64,000 nt of DNA from Alphaproteobacteria bacterium (GTDB lineage Bacteria; Pseudomonadota; Alphaproteobacteria; UBA7887). This document shows, piece by piece, positions 50,937-59,738 of the stretch. The stretch lies in contig JASLYQ010000012.1 of the NCBI GenBank assembly GCA_030739735.1, positions 1 through 64,000 of the forward strand, given 5' to 3'. A model generated the notes under the pieces. That model was not told the DNA's origin, made no database searches, and saw only the letters and a list, made by a program, of their open reading frames with translations. The position numbers and the translations under genes are program-made. The stretch's first letter is position 1. Every line of letters begins with the position of its first letter.

Positions 50937-51448
50937 TATCTCCCCCTAAATGCAATCGAATCGCAACTGTGTCAAACATAGCACAGTTGCCCGCAATCGC
51001 GATCCGGTCATCGGTATGAGCCGCTGGTTCGAGAGCGCTGTACACGCGCGCTTGATGGGCGGCTTGCTACTGGGCTTGTTTGCTAGCCTTGCGGCAGGGT
51101 TATTTGGCAAGCATCGGCGCTGCTCGGCGGTGCTCTAGTGTTGGCGGTTAACCTGCCGCCGCTCGGGCCCGGCCGCGAAGCCCTGATCCTGGCAAGCCAG
51201 GGTGGCCGTTTGCGCGCCACCTCGTTATTGAATCCCTCAGCTGCGAGCTGATGGATGATAAGGTCACCTGCGTCTCGGGCGAGGGGCTGTTCCTGCTGCG
51301 TGGGACGCTAGCCCCGCCGAATAGCCGCACCTCGCAAGGTTTTGCTTGCCAGCGCTGCCCCCTCCCGGCTTGAATTGGGGCAACAGATTGACAGGCGGAT
51401 GACACGCCTGCAACGGCGACCGGCGCGATCTGCGCCACTTACATCCAC
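50937..51448 (+). pseudogene. Decayed gene of unknown family upstream of the EF-G-like gene
   Basis: The 500 bases between fccA and the EF-G-like gene hold no intact gene but three linked reading pieces on the plus strand. MSRWFESAVHARLMGGLLLGLF (from 51016) continues in another frame as QASALLGGALVLAVNLPPLG and ALILASQGGRLRATSLL. A third frame gives LVIESLSCELMDDKVTCVSG, LFLLRGTLAP and ends near 51373. The flow of membrane-helix-like and soluble segments in order suggests a small membrane protein broken by frameshifts. I do not recognise the family; the whole could be fortuitous. Confidence 0.35.
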
Positions 51449-51472
51449 GGGAGGGGTCGGTTTATACCGACC
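51449..51472 (+). promoter_or_regulatory. Leader hairpin between ribosome-binding site and start of the EF-G-like gene
   Basis: GGGAGG (51449-51454) is followed directly by GGTCGGT-TTAT-ACCGACC (51455-51472), a perfect seven-pair hairpin, then 13 bases to the ATG at 51486. Unfolded, the SD-start spacing is too long; folding would bring the site close to the start. Confidence 0.5.
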
Positions 51473-51485
51473 GCACAGCAACCAG

Positions 51486-53513
51486 ATGGCAACAAAGGCA
51501 CCTTCGGGCCCGCGCAGCATTGCGCTTGTCGGCCCGTTTTCTAGTGGCAAGACCACGCTTCTCGAAAACCTTCTCTTCGTCGCCGGCGCGATCCCGCGCA
51601 AGGGTAGCGTCAAGGAAGGCAACATGGTTGGTGACGCCTCGGCCGAGGCGCGGGCGCGCCAGATGAGCGTCGAGATATCGGCTGTCACCTTCGAACATAT
51701 GGACGAAACCTTCACGGTGCTCGATTGCCCGGGCTCCCTCGAATTCATCCAGGAGGCGATGGTTGCCTTGGTCGGTGTCGATGCCGCAGTGGTCGTTGTC
51801 GAACCCGAAATTGACCGCGTGATCGCACTGGCACCAATCTTCAAGTTCCTCGAGCGGCACGGTGTGCCGATGATGCTGTTCATAAACAAGATGGACCGCG
51901 CCGAGGTTGGCGTGCCGGAGTTGTTGGGGGCCTTGCAGGAACAATCCGAGCGGCCGCTGGTGCTGCGACAGGTACCGATTCGCGAGGGCGAATCGATCTC
52001 CGGTTATATCGATCTGGTGCACGAGCGCGCCTATCAGTACAAGTCGGGCGAAGCCTCCGCTCTGATTCAGATTCCGGAAGCCATGGCCGAGGGCGAGGTC
52101 CAGGCGCGTACCGAGCTGCTGGAAGCACTGGCGGATTTTGATGACGATCTGCTGGAGCAGTTGCTGGAAGACGTGATTCCCCCCAACGAGGAGGTCTACG
52201 CCGCCCTGCACAAGGACTTCAGTGAAGGCCTGTTAGTGCCGGTGCTGCTCGGCACAGCGGAACAAGAGAACGGCGTCCGCCGCCTGCTCAAGGCGCTGCG
52301 CCACGATGTGCCAGAGGCGGCAGAGACTGCTGCCCGCGTTGGTCTTGGCGATGACGGTGATGCGGTCGTGCAAATTCTCAAGACCTATAATCTGCCTTCG
52401 TCGGGCAAGGTCTCGCTGGCCCGCGTCTGGCGCGGTAGCCTTGCCGATGGCGTCAGCCTTGCCGGCCAGCGTATAGGCAGCATCAACAGCATGAGTGGCC
52501 AGACTTTGACTAAGATTCCCAAGGCTGAGGCCGGCCAGATCGTCGCTCTCGGCCGCATGGAAGGCGTCAAGACCGGCCAGCTGCTCTCGACCGCCGGGGA
52601 GATGGAGGCGCCGGAGGCGCTAGTCGTGCCAGTGCTCGAGCCCGTCTACGCCTTCGCGATCACGGCTGAAAATCGCGCCGACGAGGTCAAGCTGTCGGAC
52701 GCCCTGCACAAGCTGCTGGAGGAGGACAGCTCGCTAAGCACGGTACAGGACCAGGAGTCGCATCAGCATCTCCTGCGTGGCCAGGGCGAGATGCATTTGA
52801 GGGTGGCACTCGACCGCCTGCGCAACCGTTTCTCCCTGCCACTGGTTACCGAGCGGCCAAAGATTCCCTACAAGGAAACCGTGCGGCGCCCGGTCGAGCG
52901 GGTGCAGGGGCGGCATAAGAAGCAAAGCGGTGGCCACGGCCAGTTCGGCGATGTCTATATCGACGTCAAGCCCCTACCGCGCGGCAGCGGCTTCGAGTTC
53001 AAAGATTCCATTGCCGGTGGTGTCGTGCCGAAGCAATACATCCCCGCGGTCGAAGCCGGCGCGCGCGGCTATTGCAAGAAAGGGCCGCTCGGCTTCCCCG
53101 TGGTCGATGTGTCGGTCAATTTGGTGTTCGGCTCGTTCCATGCCGTGGACAGCTCGGAGATGGCCTTCCAGACGGCGGGGCGAATCGCCATGTCGGAAGC
53201 TCTGCCGAAGTGCCACCCCATCCTGCTCGAACCAATCAGTAACGTCACGGTGTATGTGCCGAACACCTTCACGCCGCAGGTGCAGCGGCTGCTGAGCGGC
53301 CGGCGGGCCCAGATTCTCGGCCTTGAGGCACGCGAGGGCTGGAACGGTTGGGATCAGGTAACGGCGCTTCTGCCCCAGTCAGAGCTGGCCGATATGATTA
53401 TTGAGCTGCGCTCGCTGAGTCGCGGTGTCGGCACCTACGACTACCGTTTCGAGCACTTGCAAGAGCTCTCCGGTAAGCTTGCGGACGACGTGGTGGCGGC
53501 CGCCGCCGAGTAG
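51486..53513 (+). CDS. Elongation factor G-like GTPase (EF-G paralogue)
   Basis: 675-residue translational GTPase of the EF-G-like branch. The start is placed at ATG 51486 (MATKAPSGPRSIALVG). G1 reads GPFSSGKTTLLE instead of the GHVDAGKTT of EF-G, the switch-II motif reads DCPGS in place of DTPGH, so the histidine that activates GTP hydrolysis is lacking, and NKMD is present. Domains II-V follow (VERVQGRHKKQSGGHGQFGDVYI, AVDSSEMAFQTAGRIAM). These changes are typical of the EF-G-like family, whose role is unsettled. This is not the main fusA. Confidence 0.9.
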   Translation: MATKAPSGPRSIALVGPFSSGKTTLLENLLFVAGAIPRKGSVKEGNMVGDASAEARARQMSVEISAVTFEHMDETFTVLDCPGSLEFIQEAMVALVGVDAAVVVVEPEIDRVIALAPIFKFLERHGVPMMLFINKMDRAEVGVPELLGALQEQSERPLVLRQVPIREGESISGYIDLVHERAYQYKSGEASALIQIPEAMAEGEVQARTELLEALADFDDDLLEQLLEDVIPPNEEVYAALHKDFSEGLLVPVLLGTAEQENGVRRLLKALRHDVPEAAETAARVGLGDDGDAVVQILKTYNLPSSGKVSLARVWRGSLADGVSLAGQRIGSINSMSGQTLTKIPKAEAGQIVALGRMEGVKTGQLLSTAGEMEAPEALVVPVLEPVYAFAITAENRADEVKLSDALHKLLEEDSSLSTVQDQESHQHLLRGQGEMHLRVALDRLRNRFSLPLVTERPKIPYKETVRRPVERVQGRHKKQSGGHGQFGDVYIDVKPLPRGSGFEFKDSIAGGVVPKQYIPAVEAGARGYCKKGPLGFPVVDVSVNLVFGSFHAVDSSEMAFQTAGRIAMSEALPKCHPILLEPISNVTVYVPNTFTPQVQRLLSGRRAQILGLEAREGWNGWDQVTALLPQSELADMIIELRSLSRGVGTYDYRFEHLQELSGKLADDVVAAAAE

Positions 53514-53654
53514 CCCAATTCGCGGCGGGTGGCTTTTGGTGGTATCATGGCCGCGAAAAGTTGCCGCGTGAACGCTAGAATCCAGCGTAGGAGTGGGGCC
53601 GGAGAAGCTGTAGCACACGTGGTGGATAACGCTAACAACCGGGGGAGCGTGTCC

Positions 53655-54080
53655 ATGTACGTAAAGGATATCCTTGGCGGCAAAGGCGACGAGGTCTTTA
53701 CGGTTCGTCGTGAGGCGACCGTCGTCGAGCTTGCCAAGGTCTTGGTTGAGCGGCGCATCGGCGCTGCCGTTGTGGCCGATGGCGATACGGTCGTCGGCGT
53801 GGTGTCCGAGCGCGACATCGTTCATTGTATTGCCGAGTTGGGCGCGGGCGCAGGCAATCGCGCCGTAGCCGATGTCATGACGACAGACGTAAAGACCGTC
53901 TCGCCGGATACTACGATCGACGAGGTCATGGGATTGATGACGCAACGCCACATTCGACATCTGCCGGTGCTGGAAGACGGCAAGCTGGCGGGCATCGTCA
54001 GCATCGGTGACGTGGTCAAGGACCGCATCGCGAGTGTCGAGCGCGAAGCGAGCCAGTTGCGCGACTACATCACCGCCTGA
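53655..54080 (+). CDS. Tandem CBS-domain protein
   Basis: 141-residue protein made of two CBS motifs: residues 1-65 (VKDILGGKGDEVFTVRREATVVELAKVLVERRIGAAVV) and 75-130 (VADVMTTDVKTVSPDTTIDEVMGLMTQRHIRHLPVLEDGKLAGIVSIGDVVKDRI). CBS pairs bind adenine nucleotides or SAM; no effector domain is present. The ATG at 53655 has GGGGGAG 8 bases upstream; the frame is open from 53529 but the preceding part is not conserved-looking. Confidence 0.93.
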   Translation: MYVKDILGGKGDEVFTVRREATVVELAKVLVERRIGAAVVADGDTVVGVVSERDIVHCIAELGAGAGNRAVADVMTTDVKTVSPDTTIDEVMGLMTQRHIRHLPVLEDGKLAGIVSIGDVVKDRIASVEREASQLRDYITA

Positions 54081-54084
54081 CACC

Positions 54085-54684
54085 ATGAGCCGGCCCGAAC
54101 TGCTCATCCTTGGCGGCGGCGTCGCCGCCTGCGCCTTCGCTGCTGAGGGCAGGGCGGTCACGCTCCTCACACAGGAGCGGCGCCACCCCACCTATGAAGG
54201 GCTGTCGCCGCGGGCCGCGGAAGGCCTGCGCACGGCGGGATGCGAGCGGGCGCTTGAGGCGGCTGGGCCCTGGGTCGAGCGCATCAGTCATTGGAACGGC
54301 GAGACCCGTACCGTCAACGGCGAGACCGTGGCGGGCGCGCTGGGTACCGCGCGCTACCGCGACCGCCAGCCGCAGCCGCCCCAGGGGCTCGGACCCGTGC
54401 GCCTGATGTGCGAGATCATCGACTACCGCTATGCTCGCACGCTATCCGGCGCTAGCCAGATGATCGACCCCTATATTCACCGCGGCCTTTGGCGTGATGT
54501 GCAAATCTGGCTACCGGCGGTTGAATACCGCCGCGAGGAAGGCAACCTCGAGAACTTGCGTGCGCCGACGACGCTGCCGCTGGTGGTTAAGATATTCCCC
54601 ATGATGACCTGGCTTTGGCTCGGTTTGCTGCTGGCACTCGCCGGCGCCATCGCCGCTATGCGCCACGAGTTCAAACGCGTCTGA
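54085..54684 (+). CDS. Chimeric ORF: truncated FAD-oxidoreductase start fused to CcmF-like C-terminus
   Basis: 199 residues that do not form one known protein. Residues 1-87 resemble the opening of GoxB/LodB-type flavoproteins (ELLILGGGVAACAFA, RHPTYEGLSPRAAEGLRTAG, HWNGETRTVNGE), but the Rossmann helix looks shortened and the rest of the enzyme is missing. Residues 88-199 resemble the end of a CcmF/NrfE heme-lyase-type protein (RLMCEIIDYRYAR, DPYIHRGLWRDVQIWLPAVEY, LPLVVKIFPMMTWLWLGLLL) with a terminal membrane helix. The frame is uninterrupted, so it may be translated, but it most likely records a deletion that joined two genes. Its end overlaps the convergent methyltransferase gene by 14 bases. 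Family calls are from motifs only. Confidence 0.55.
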   Translation: MSRPELLILGGGVAACAFAAEGRAVTLLTQERRHPTYEGLSPRAAEGLRTAGCERALEAAGPWVERISHWNGETRTVNGETVAGALGTARYRDRQPQPPQGLGPVRLMCEIIDYRYARTLSGASQMIDPYIHRGLWRDVQIWLPAVEYRREEGNLENLRAPTTLPLVVKIFPMMTWLWLGLLLALAGAIAAMRHEFKRV

Positions 54685-55900
54685 AGACCGCCACTAGCTC
54701 CAACTCGGCGGACCAAGGGAACTGGTCAATCGGGGTGATCGTTTCGATGGCGTAACCGCCGTCAACTAGGCTGCGGGCGTCGCGGGCGAAAGTGCCGGGA
54801 TCGCAGCTCACAGCGATCACGCACGGCACGGTGCTGGTGGCCAAGGTGTGTGCCTGTGCGTGGGCGCCGGCGCGTGGTGGGTCGATGATCACGGCGTCGA
54901 AACGGGCCAACTCATCGCCGGTCAGGGGGCGAGCGAAGAGATCACGGGTCTCGTCCGGTTCGGCCGCGGCGTTGTTGTCGACCGTGTGCACTTTGCGGTG
55001 CCGAGCCAGAGGAATGGCGAGTGTGCCGCAGCCGCTGAATAGGTCTGCTATGACCTTTGCCTCGCCCAGGCCGGCGGTAACGGTGGCGCGGATGGCCGCT
55101 TCGCCTTCACAACTCGGCTGTAGGAAGGCGCCTGGTGGCGTCGAGACCGATATGCCATTGAAGCTCACCCGCACCTCACGCCGGCGTGCGATCAGCCCCT
55201 CGTCGTTCCAGGTCAGACTGGCGATATCGGCCTTCTCCGCGAAAGCGGCAAGGCGCTCGCGCTCGGCAAGATCGAGTGGGCGCTGCCGCGCGATCACCAG
55301 GTCGAGACCCGTCTCTGAGTCAAGTACCTGCAGTGTCAGCCGCTCGCTGTTGCGCAATAATTCTGCACAAAGTTTGCGCAAGGGCACCATGGCGGCAACG
55401 AGAGCTGGGGTCAGAAGTGCACAGGAGGCGATATCGACCACACGTCGCCCTCGGCGTTTGTGAAAGCCGAGGGCGACGGCTCCACGCCGGCTCTCGGCCG
55501 AGAAGCGCGCACGGCGTCGGGTCCCGGGCGGTATCACGATAAGATCGGTGACAGACGCATCGCCCAGACCGCGCCGCATCAGTGCCTCGACGACCAGCGC
55601 CCGTTTCCAGGAATTATAGGCATCCTGTGCCAGGTGTTGTACGGCGCAGCTGCCGCAATGACCAAAATGGGGGCAAGGCGGCGTGACCCGCTCCGGCGCT
55701 TCGGTGAGCCGTTCCACCGCCTCGCCGCCGATGCCGCGGCCGCGTTTGCGGCCGAGCCGTACCCGCACCGTTTCTCCGGGCAATGTAAAAGGCACATAAA
55801 CCGGGCTGCCGTCCGTAAGTTGGCCGACGCCGTCACCGGCGCTGCCGATGCGCTCAATAATGACGGTTGCGGTTTGCGTGTCGTCCGTCTGTCTCGTCAT
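54671..55900 (-). CDS. RNA m5U methyltransferase, RlmD/TrmA family
   Basis: SAM-dependent rRNA/tRNA uracil-5 methyltransferase. 409 residues from ATG 55900 (MTRQTDDTQTATVIIERIG); the frame extends to 56059 but that part overlaps the divergent gene. N-terminal TRAM domain (SPVYVPFTLPGETVRVRLGRKRG), 4Fe-4S cysteines in CPHFGHCGSC, SAM motif FSGCGTLAIPLARH, DPPRAG, and the catalytic cysteine in VIAVSCDPGTFARD. RNA target (23S U1939 or U747) cannot be decided. Confidence 0.92.
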   Translation of the reverse strand: MTRQTDDTQTATVIIERIGSAGDGVGQLTDGSPVYVPFTLPGETVRVRLGRKRGRGIGGEAVERLTEAPERVTPPCPHFGHCGSCAVQHLAQDAYNSWKRALVVEALMRRGLGDASVTDLIVIPPGTRRRARFSAESRRGAVALGFHKRRGRRVVDIASCALLTPALVAAMVPLRKLCAELLRNSERLTLQVLDSETGLDLVIARQRPLDLAERERLAAFAEKADIASLTWNDEGLIARRREVRVSFNGISVSTPPGAFLQPSCEGEAAIRATVTAGLGEAKVIADLFSGCGTLAIPLARHRKVHTVDNNAAAEPDETRDLFARPLTGDELARFDAVIIDPPRAGAHAQAHTLATSTVPCVIAVSCDPGTFARDARSLVDGGYAIETITPIDQFPWSAELELVAVFRRV

Positions 55901-55930
55901 CGCGATAACTGCTCCGTATAGTTCGTTCCC

Positions 55931-56668
55931 ATGATTTACCTGTTCAGCGATTTCGGGGCCAATGGTCCCTATGTTGGTCAGCTCTCGGCTGTGCTGGCGG
56001 ATATGGTACCGGCAGAGACCGTGGTCGACCTGATGCATGACGCGCCGATGTTTGACCACCGAGCCGCAGCCTACCTGCTAGCCGCTCTGGTGCAGCATCT
56101 GCCGGCCGGGGGCGTCGTACTGGGTGTGGTCGATCCGGGGGTTGGGTGCGCCGACAGGCGGCCGATAGTTATGCGCGTAGGCGGTCGCTGGTATGTAGGC
56201 CCCGACAACGGCCTCTTCGCGATCATTGCAAAGCATGCGGGCGGCGGTGAATGGTGGCAGATTACCTGGCGACCAGAACACTTGTCGAAGACCTTTCACG
56301 GCCGCGATCTCTTCGCACCGGTCGCGGGCATGTTAGCGCGTGGCGATAATGTGCCCGGCGAGCTGTTCGATGGCAACAACGCGGTCGGTATGGATTGGCC
56401 CAACGACCTTAGGGAGGTCGTCTATATTGACCATTATGGTAACGCGATGACGGGAATTCGAGCCTTTACCCTACCGAAGGATGCTGTGCTGAAAGTCACT
56501 GAAGTAAACATTATGCGGGCCCATATCTTTTCCGATGTCGAGCCGGAAAAGGTGATGTGGTATGAAAATTCCTGTGGCCTGGTGGAGATCGCCGTCAACC
56601 AGGCGAACGCGGCTGAGGTCATGAGCCTTTACGTGGGCAGCCACGTGCTGGCGTTGACCCCTGACTGA
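55931..56668 (+). CDS. SAM hydroxide adenosyltransferase (SAM hydrolase/halogenase fold, DUF62)
   Basis: 245-residue trimeric enzyme family splitting SAM to adenosine and methionine. IYLFSDFGANGPYVGQLSAVL with the SAM-binding Asp, VVDPGVGCADRRPI, WYVGPDNGLFAII, HGRDLFAPVAGML and HYGNAMTGIR are family motifs. The halogenases carry an additional loop not evident here, so hydrolysis is the likely reaction. Divergent from the methyltransferase gene by 30 bases; both handle SAM, which may be coincidence. Confidence 0.9.
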   Translation: MIYLFSDFGANGPYVGQLSAVLADMVPAETVVDLMHDAPMFDHRAAAYLLAALVQHLPAGGVVLGVVDPGVGCADRRPIVMRVGGRWYVGPDNGLFAIIAKHAGGGEWWQITWRPEHLSKTFHGRDLFAPVAGMLARGDNVPGELFDGNNAVGMDWPNDLREVVYIDHYGNAMTGIRAFTLPKDAVLKVTEVNIMRAHIFSDVEPEKVMWYENSCGLVEIAVNQANAAEVMSLYVGSHVLALTPD

Positions 56669-56832
56669 GATGTGACAACCGTCACGGGTTGCCCACTGAC
56701 CAGGCGTTATTCTCTTCACACCTGTCGTACGCCTTGCGACTGCGGCGCCTTTTGCGACCATCCCGGCAAACCAGTCTTGTAGCGTTGCCGCCGGCGCTTT
56801 CTGTCTCACATTGTGTTCCCCCGACGTATGCC

Positions 56833-56860
56833 TTGTGTCGTCGGTGCTTTCCCGTAATAT
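56833..56860 (+). promoter_or_regulatory. Candidate promoter of the acyl-CoA ligase/ABC operon
   Basis: TTGTGT (56833-56838), 16-base spacer, TAATAT (56855-56860), about 95 bases before the ligase ATG. The 286-base gap holds no gene; a GGGC...GCCC leader inverted repeat lies at 56914-56934. Confidence 0.45.
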
Positions 56861-56954
56861 GCCCGCCTCCTGCGTGGGGGCAGGGCAGTTGAGCGGGATA
56901 GGGAGGCGCGTTCGGGCAAAACCGGGTTTGGCCCGGAGCCGGCGCGACTAGGGC

Positions 56955-58922
56955 ATGCAAGCTTCAGCCGGCAATGGCGCCACGAAGGCGCACGACACCT
57001 TTCCGAAATTGTTGATGGAACAGGCGCAGAAGCGCCCGGATGGCGTATTCCTGCGTGAGAAGGACTACGGCATCTGGCAATCCTGGACCTGGCAGCGCTC
57101 GGCGTTGGAGGCGCGCAATCTGGCGCTTGGTCTTGCGGCGCTTGACTTCAAACGTGAGGATAAGGTTGCGATCATTGGCGACAACCGCCCGGTGCTCTAT
57201 CTGGCGGCGGCGGCAGCGCAGTCGCTCGGCGGCGTGCCGGTGCCAATCTACCAGGATTCGATCGCCGAAGAGATGCTTTATATTCTCGACCATGCGGAGG
57301 TGCGTTTCGCTATAGTCGAGGATCAAGAGCAGGTCGATAAGCTGTTGCAGATTCGTGACCGATTACCGTGTCTCGAGATGATCATCTATGACGATGTTCG
57401 CGGCATGCGTCACTACCGTGAGCCGGGGCTGGAATGGTGCCAGGACATGCTGCGGCGCGGCCAGCGCTTCGCCAGCGACAACTCGCAATACTACGATACG
57501 GAAGTGGTGGCCGGCAAAGGCTCCGACCTTGCTATCATGCTCTACACCTCAGGCACCACCGGCAAGCCGAAGGGGGTGATGCTGAGCTATGATAATCTGG
57601 TGCGGACGTCCTACAACAGTATTTCACACGATTGTCTGACTGATCAGGAGGAAGTGCTTGCCTACCTACCTATGGCCTGGGTCGGAGACCACTTGTTTTC
57701 ATACGGTGAGGCGATGTGCGCGGGCTTCACTGTGAACTGCCCGGAAAGCGGTGCCACGGTACTGGCCGATCTGCGCGAGATCGGCCCAACCTATTTTTTC
57801 GCTCCGCCGCGCATCTGGGAGAACCTTCTTACCACGGTGATGGTGCGAATCGAGGATGCGGCGTTGATTAAGCGCCGTATGTTCCATTATTTCATGAAGG
57901 TGGCAGAGCGCGTCGGCGTGCGCCTTCTCGACAGCGAGCAAGTATCGGTGCCTGACAGGCTGCTCTATCGCCTCGGTGAGATTCTCGTCTACGGCCCACT
58001 CAAGGACAATCTCGGTTTCGGCAAGATGCGCGTCGCCTATACCGCCGGCGAGGCCATCGGCCCCGAGATCTTCTCCTTCTATCGCTCGCTCGGCATCAAC
58101 ATCAAGCAGATCTATGGCATGACCGAGGCGACCGCTCTGGTCTGCGGCCAGTCCGACGGCCATGTACACGCTGAGACCGTGGGTGTGCCTTTGCCCGAGG
58201 TAGAATTACGCATCAGCGACGGCGGCGAGGTGCAGTTTCGCGGACCCGGTACCTTTATCGGCTATTACAAGGATCCCGAGGCTACGGCCGAGACCAAGAC
58301 CGAAGACGGCTGGATAATGTCGGGCGATGCAGGCTATATCGACGACCAGGGTCAGCTGCGTATCATCGACCGTGCCAAGGACGTGGGTCAGCTCACCGAT
58401 GGCACGATGTTCGCGCCCAAATATCTGGAGAACAAGCTTAAGTTTAGCCCCTTTATCCGTGAGGCCGTGACCTATGGCGACAGGCGCGACCAGGTCACCG
58501 CCTTCATCAATATCGATCTCGAGGCCGTGGGCAACTGGGCGGAGCGCCGTGGGCTCGCATATACGAGCTACACGGATCTTGCCGCCCAGGACGACGTCTA
58601 TGCCCTGGTCTCCGGTGAGGTTGATAAGGTGAATGTAAGCTTAGCAGGGGACTCGCAGCTCTCAGGTTCGCAGATCCATCGTTTTCTGATCCTGCACAAG
58701 GAGCTTGACCCTGACGACAACGAGTTGACCCGCACACGAAAGGTGCGACGCAAGTTCGTGGCGGAGAAGTATGAGACCTTGATCTTGGCACTCTACAGTG
58801 ACGCCGACCGGGTGCAGATTGAGGCCAAGGTAACGTTCGAGGACGGCCGCGAGGGTTCGATCAATGCCAACCTCAAGATCTGGGACCAGGAGCCGGTAGT
58901 TCCGCTGGCGAAGGCGAGCTGA
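56955..58922 (+). CDS. Long-chain acyl-CoA synthetase (AMP-forming)
   Basis: Adenylate-forming ligase activating a fatty or other carboxylic acid to its CoA ester, 655 residues. Motifs: P-loop LYTSGTTGKPKGVMLSYDN near residue 196, FAPPRIWENL, IYGMTEATALV, and GDAGYIDDQGQLRIIDRAKD. The long C-terminal region and helical insert match long-chain synthetases. It starts the operon and is followed 3 bases on by the ABC ATPase gene, so the imported substrate is probably activated by it. Which acid is not known. Confidence 0.92.
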   Translation: MQASAGNGATKAHDTFPKLLMEQAQKRPDGVFLREKDYGIWQSWTWQRSALEARNLALGLAALDFKREDKVAIIGDNRPVLYLAAAAAQSLGGVPVPIYQDSIAEEMLYILDHAEVRFAIVEDQEQVDKLLQIRDRLPCLEMIIYDDVRGMRHYREPGLEWCQDMLRRGQRFASDNSQYYDTEVVAGKGSDLAIMLYTSGTTGKPKGVMLSYDNLVRTSYNSISHDCLTDQEEVLAYLPMAWVGDHLFSYGEAMCAGFTVNCPESGATVLADLREIGPTYFFAPPRIWENLLTTVMVRIEDAALIKRRMFHYFMKVAERVGVRLLDSEQVSVPDRLLYRLGEILVYGPLKDNLGFGKMRVAYTAGEAIGPEIFSFYRSLGINIKQIYGMTEATALVCGQSDGHVHAETVGVPLPEVELRISDGGEVQFRGPGTFIGYYKDPEATAETKTEDGWIMSGDAGYIDDQGQLRIIDRAKDVGQLTDGTMFAPKYLENKLKFSPFIREAVTYGDRRDQVTAFINIDLEAVGNWAERRGLAYTSYTDLAAQDDVYALVSGEVDKVNVSLAGDSQLSGSQIHRFLILHKELDPDDNELTRTRKVRRKFVAEKYETLILALYSDADRVQIEAKVTFEDGREGSINANLKIWDQEPVVPLAKAS

Positions 58923-58925
58923 GCC

Positions 58926-59714
58926 GTGAGCCAAGGCAGAAAATTTGGCGAAGTCATTCTCAGCGCGCGCGAGATTACTCTGAGCTTCGGTGCGGTACAG
59001 GCGCTGATAGACGTCTCGGTCGACGTGCGCGAGCATGAGATTCTGGCCATTATCGGACCGAACGGCGCGGGTAAAACCTCGCTGCTCAACTGCATTAACG
59101 GCGTCTATCACCCGCAGCAGGGGGCTATTCTCTTTGAGGGCGTGCCGCGCCTCAATGCCGATCCAGCGAAGATCGCCCGCCAGGGTATTGCCCGCACCTT
59201 CCAGAACGTGGCCCTGTTCAAGGGCATGTCGACGCTCGACAACATCATGACCGGGCGCAATACCAAGATTCGCAGTAATATTTTTTGGCAAGCCCTTTAC
59301 GTGGGCAGCTACCTCAAGGAGGAGTTGGAGCATCGCCGCGCGGTCGAGGAGATTATCGACTTCCTCGAGATCCAGGCAATTCGCAAGACGCCGGTGGGGC
59401 GCCTGCCCTATGGCATGCAGAAGCGTGTCGAGCTGGGTCGCGCACTAGCCGCTCAGCCGCGCATTCTTGTGCTTGACGAGCCAATGGCTGGCATGAACGT
59501 CGAGGAAAAGGAGGACATGTCGCGCTTCATCCTCGACGTGAACGACGAGTTTGGCACCACCATCGTGCTGATCGAACACGACATGGGCGTGGTCATGGAC
59601 ATCTCCGATCGTGTGGTGGTGCTTGATTACGGCCGCAAGATCGCCGACGGCACGCCGGACGAAGTACGCGCTGAGCCGGCCGTGATCGAAGCCTATCTGG
59701 GAGTGAGCGCATGA
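58926..59714 (+). CDS. livG: ABC transporter ATPase, LivG type
   Basis: 262-residue ATPase of branched-chain-amino-acid-type ABC importers. Walker A GPNGAGKTSLLNCI, signature LPYGMQKRVELGRALA, Walker B ILVLDEPMAGM, H-loop VLIEHDMGVVMDISD. GTG start three bases after the ligase stop. The name gives the LivG subfamily; the substrate need not be an amino acid. Confidence 0.93.
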   Translation: MSQGRKFGEVILSAREITLSFGAVQALIDVSVDVREHEILAIIGPNGAGKTSLLNCINGVYHPQQGAILFEGVPRLNADPAKIARQGIARTFQNVALFKGMSTLDNIMTGRNTKIRSNIFWQALYVGSYLKEELEHRRAVEEIIDFLEIQAIRKTPVGRLPYGMQKRVELGRALAAQPRILVLDEPMAGMNVEEKEDMSRFILDVNDEFGTTIVLIEHDMGVVMDISDRVVVLDYGRKIADGTPDEVRAEPAVIEAYLGVSA

Positions 59715-59738
59715 GCGTCTTCAAGCGGGAGCCAGCCT

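Noticed and set aside
51342-51485. Extended N-terminus for the EF-G-like protein
   Set aside because: The extra 48 residues are low-complexity and overlap the decayed gene and the leader hairpin; the family begins at MATKAPSG.
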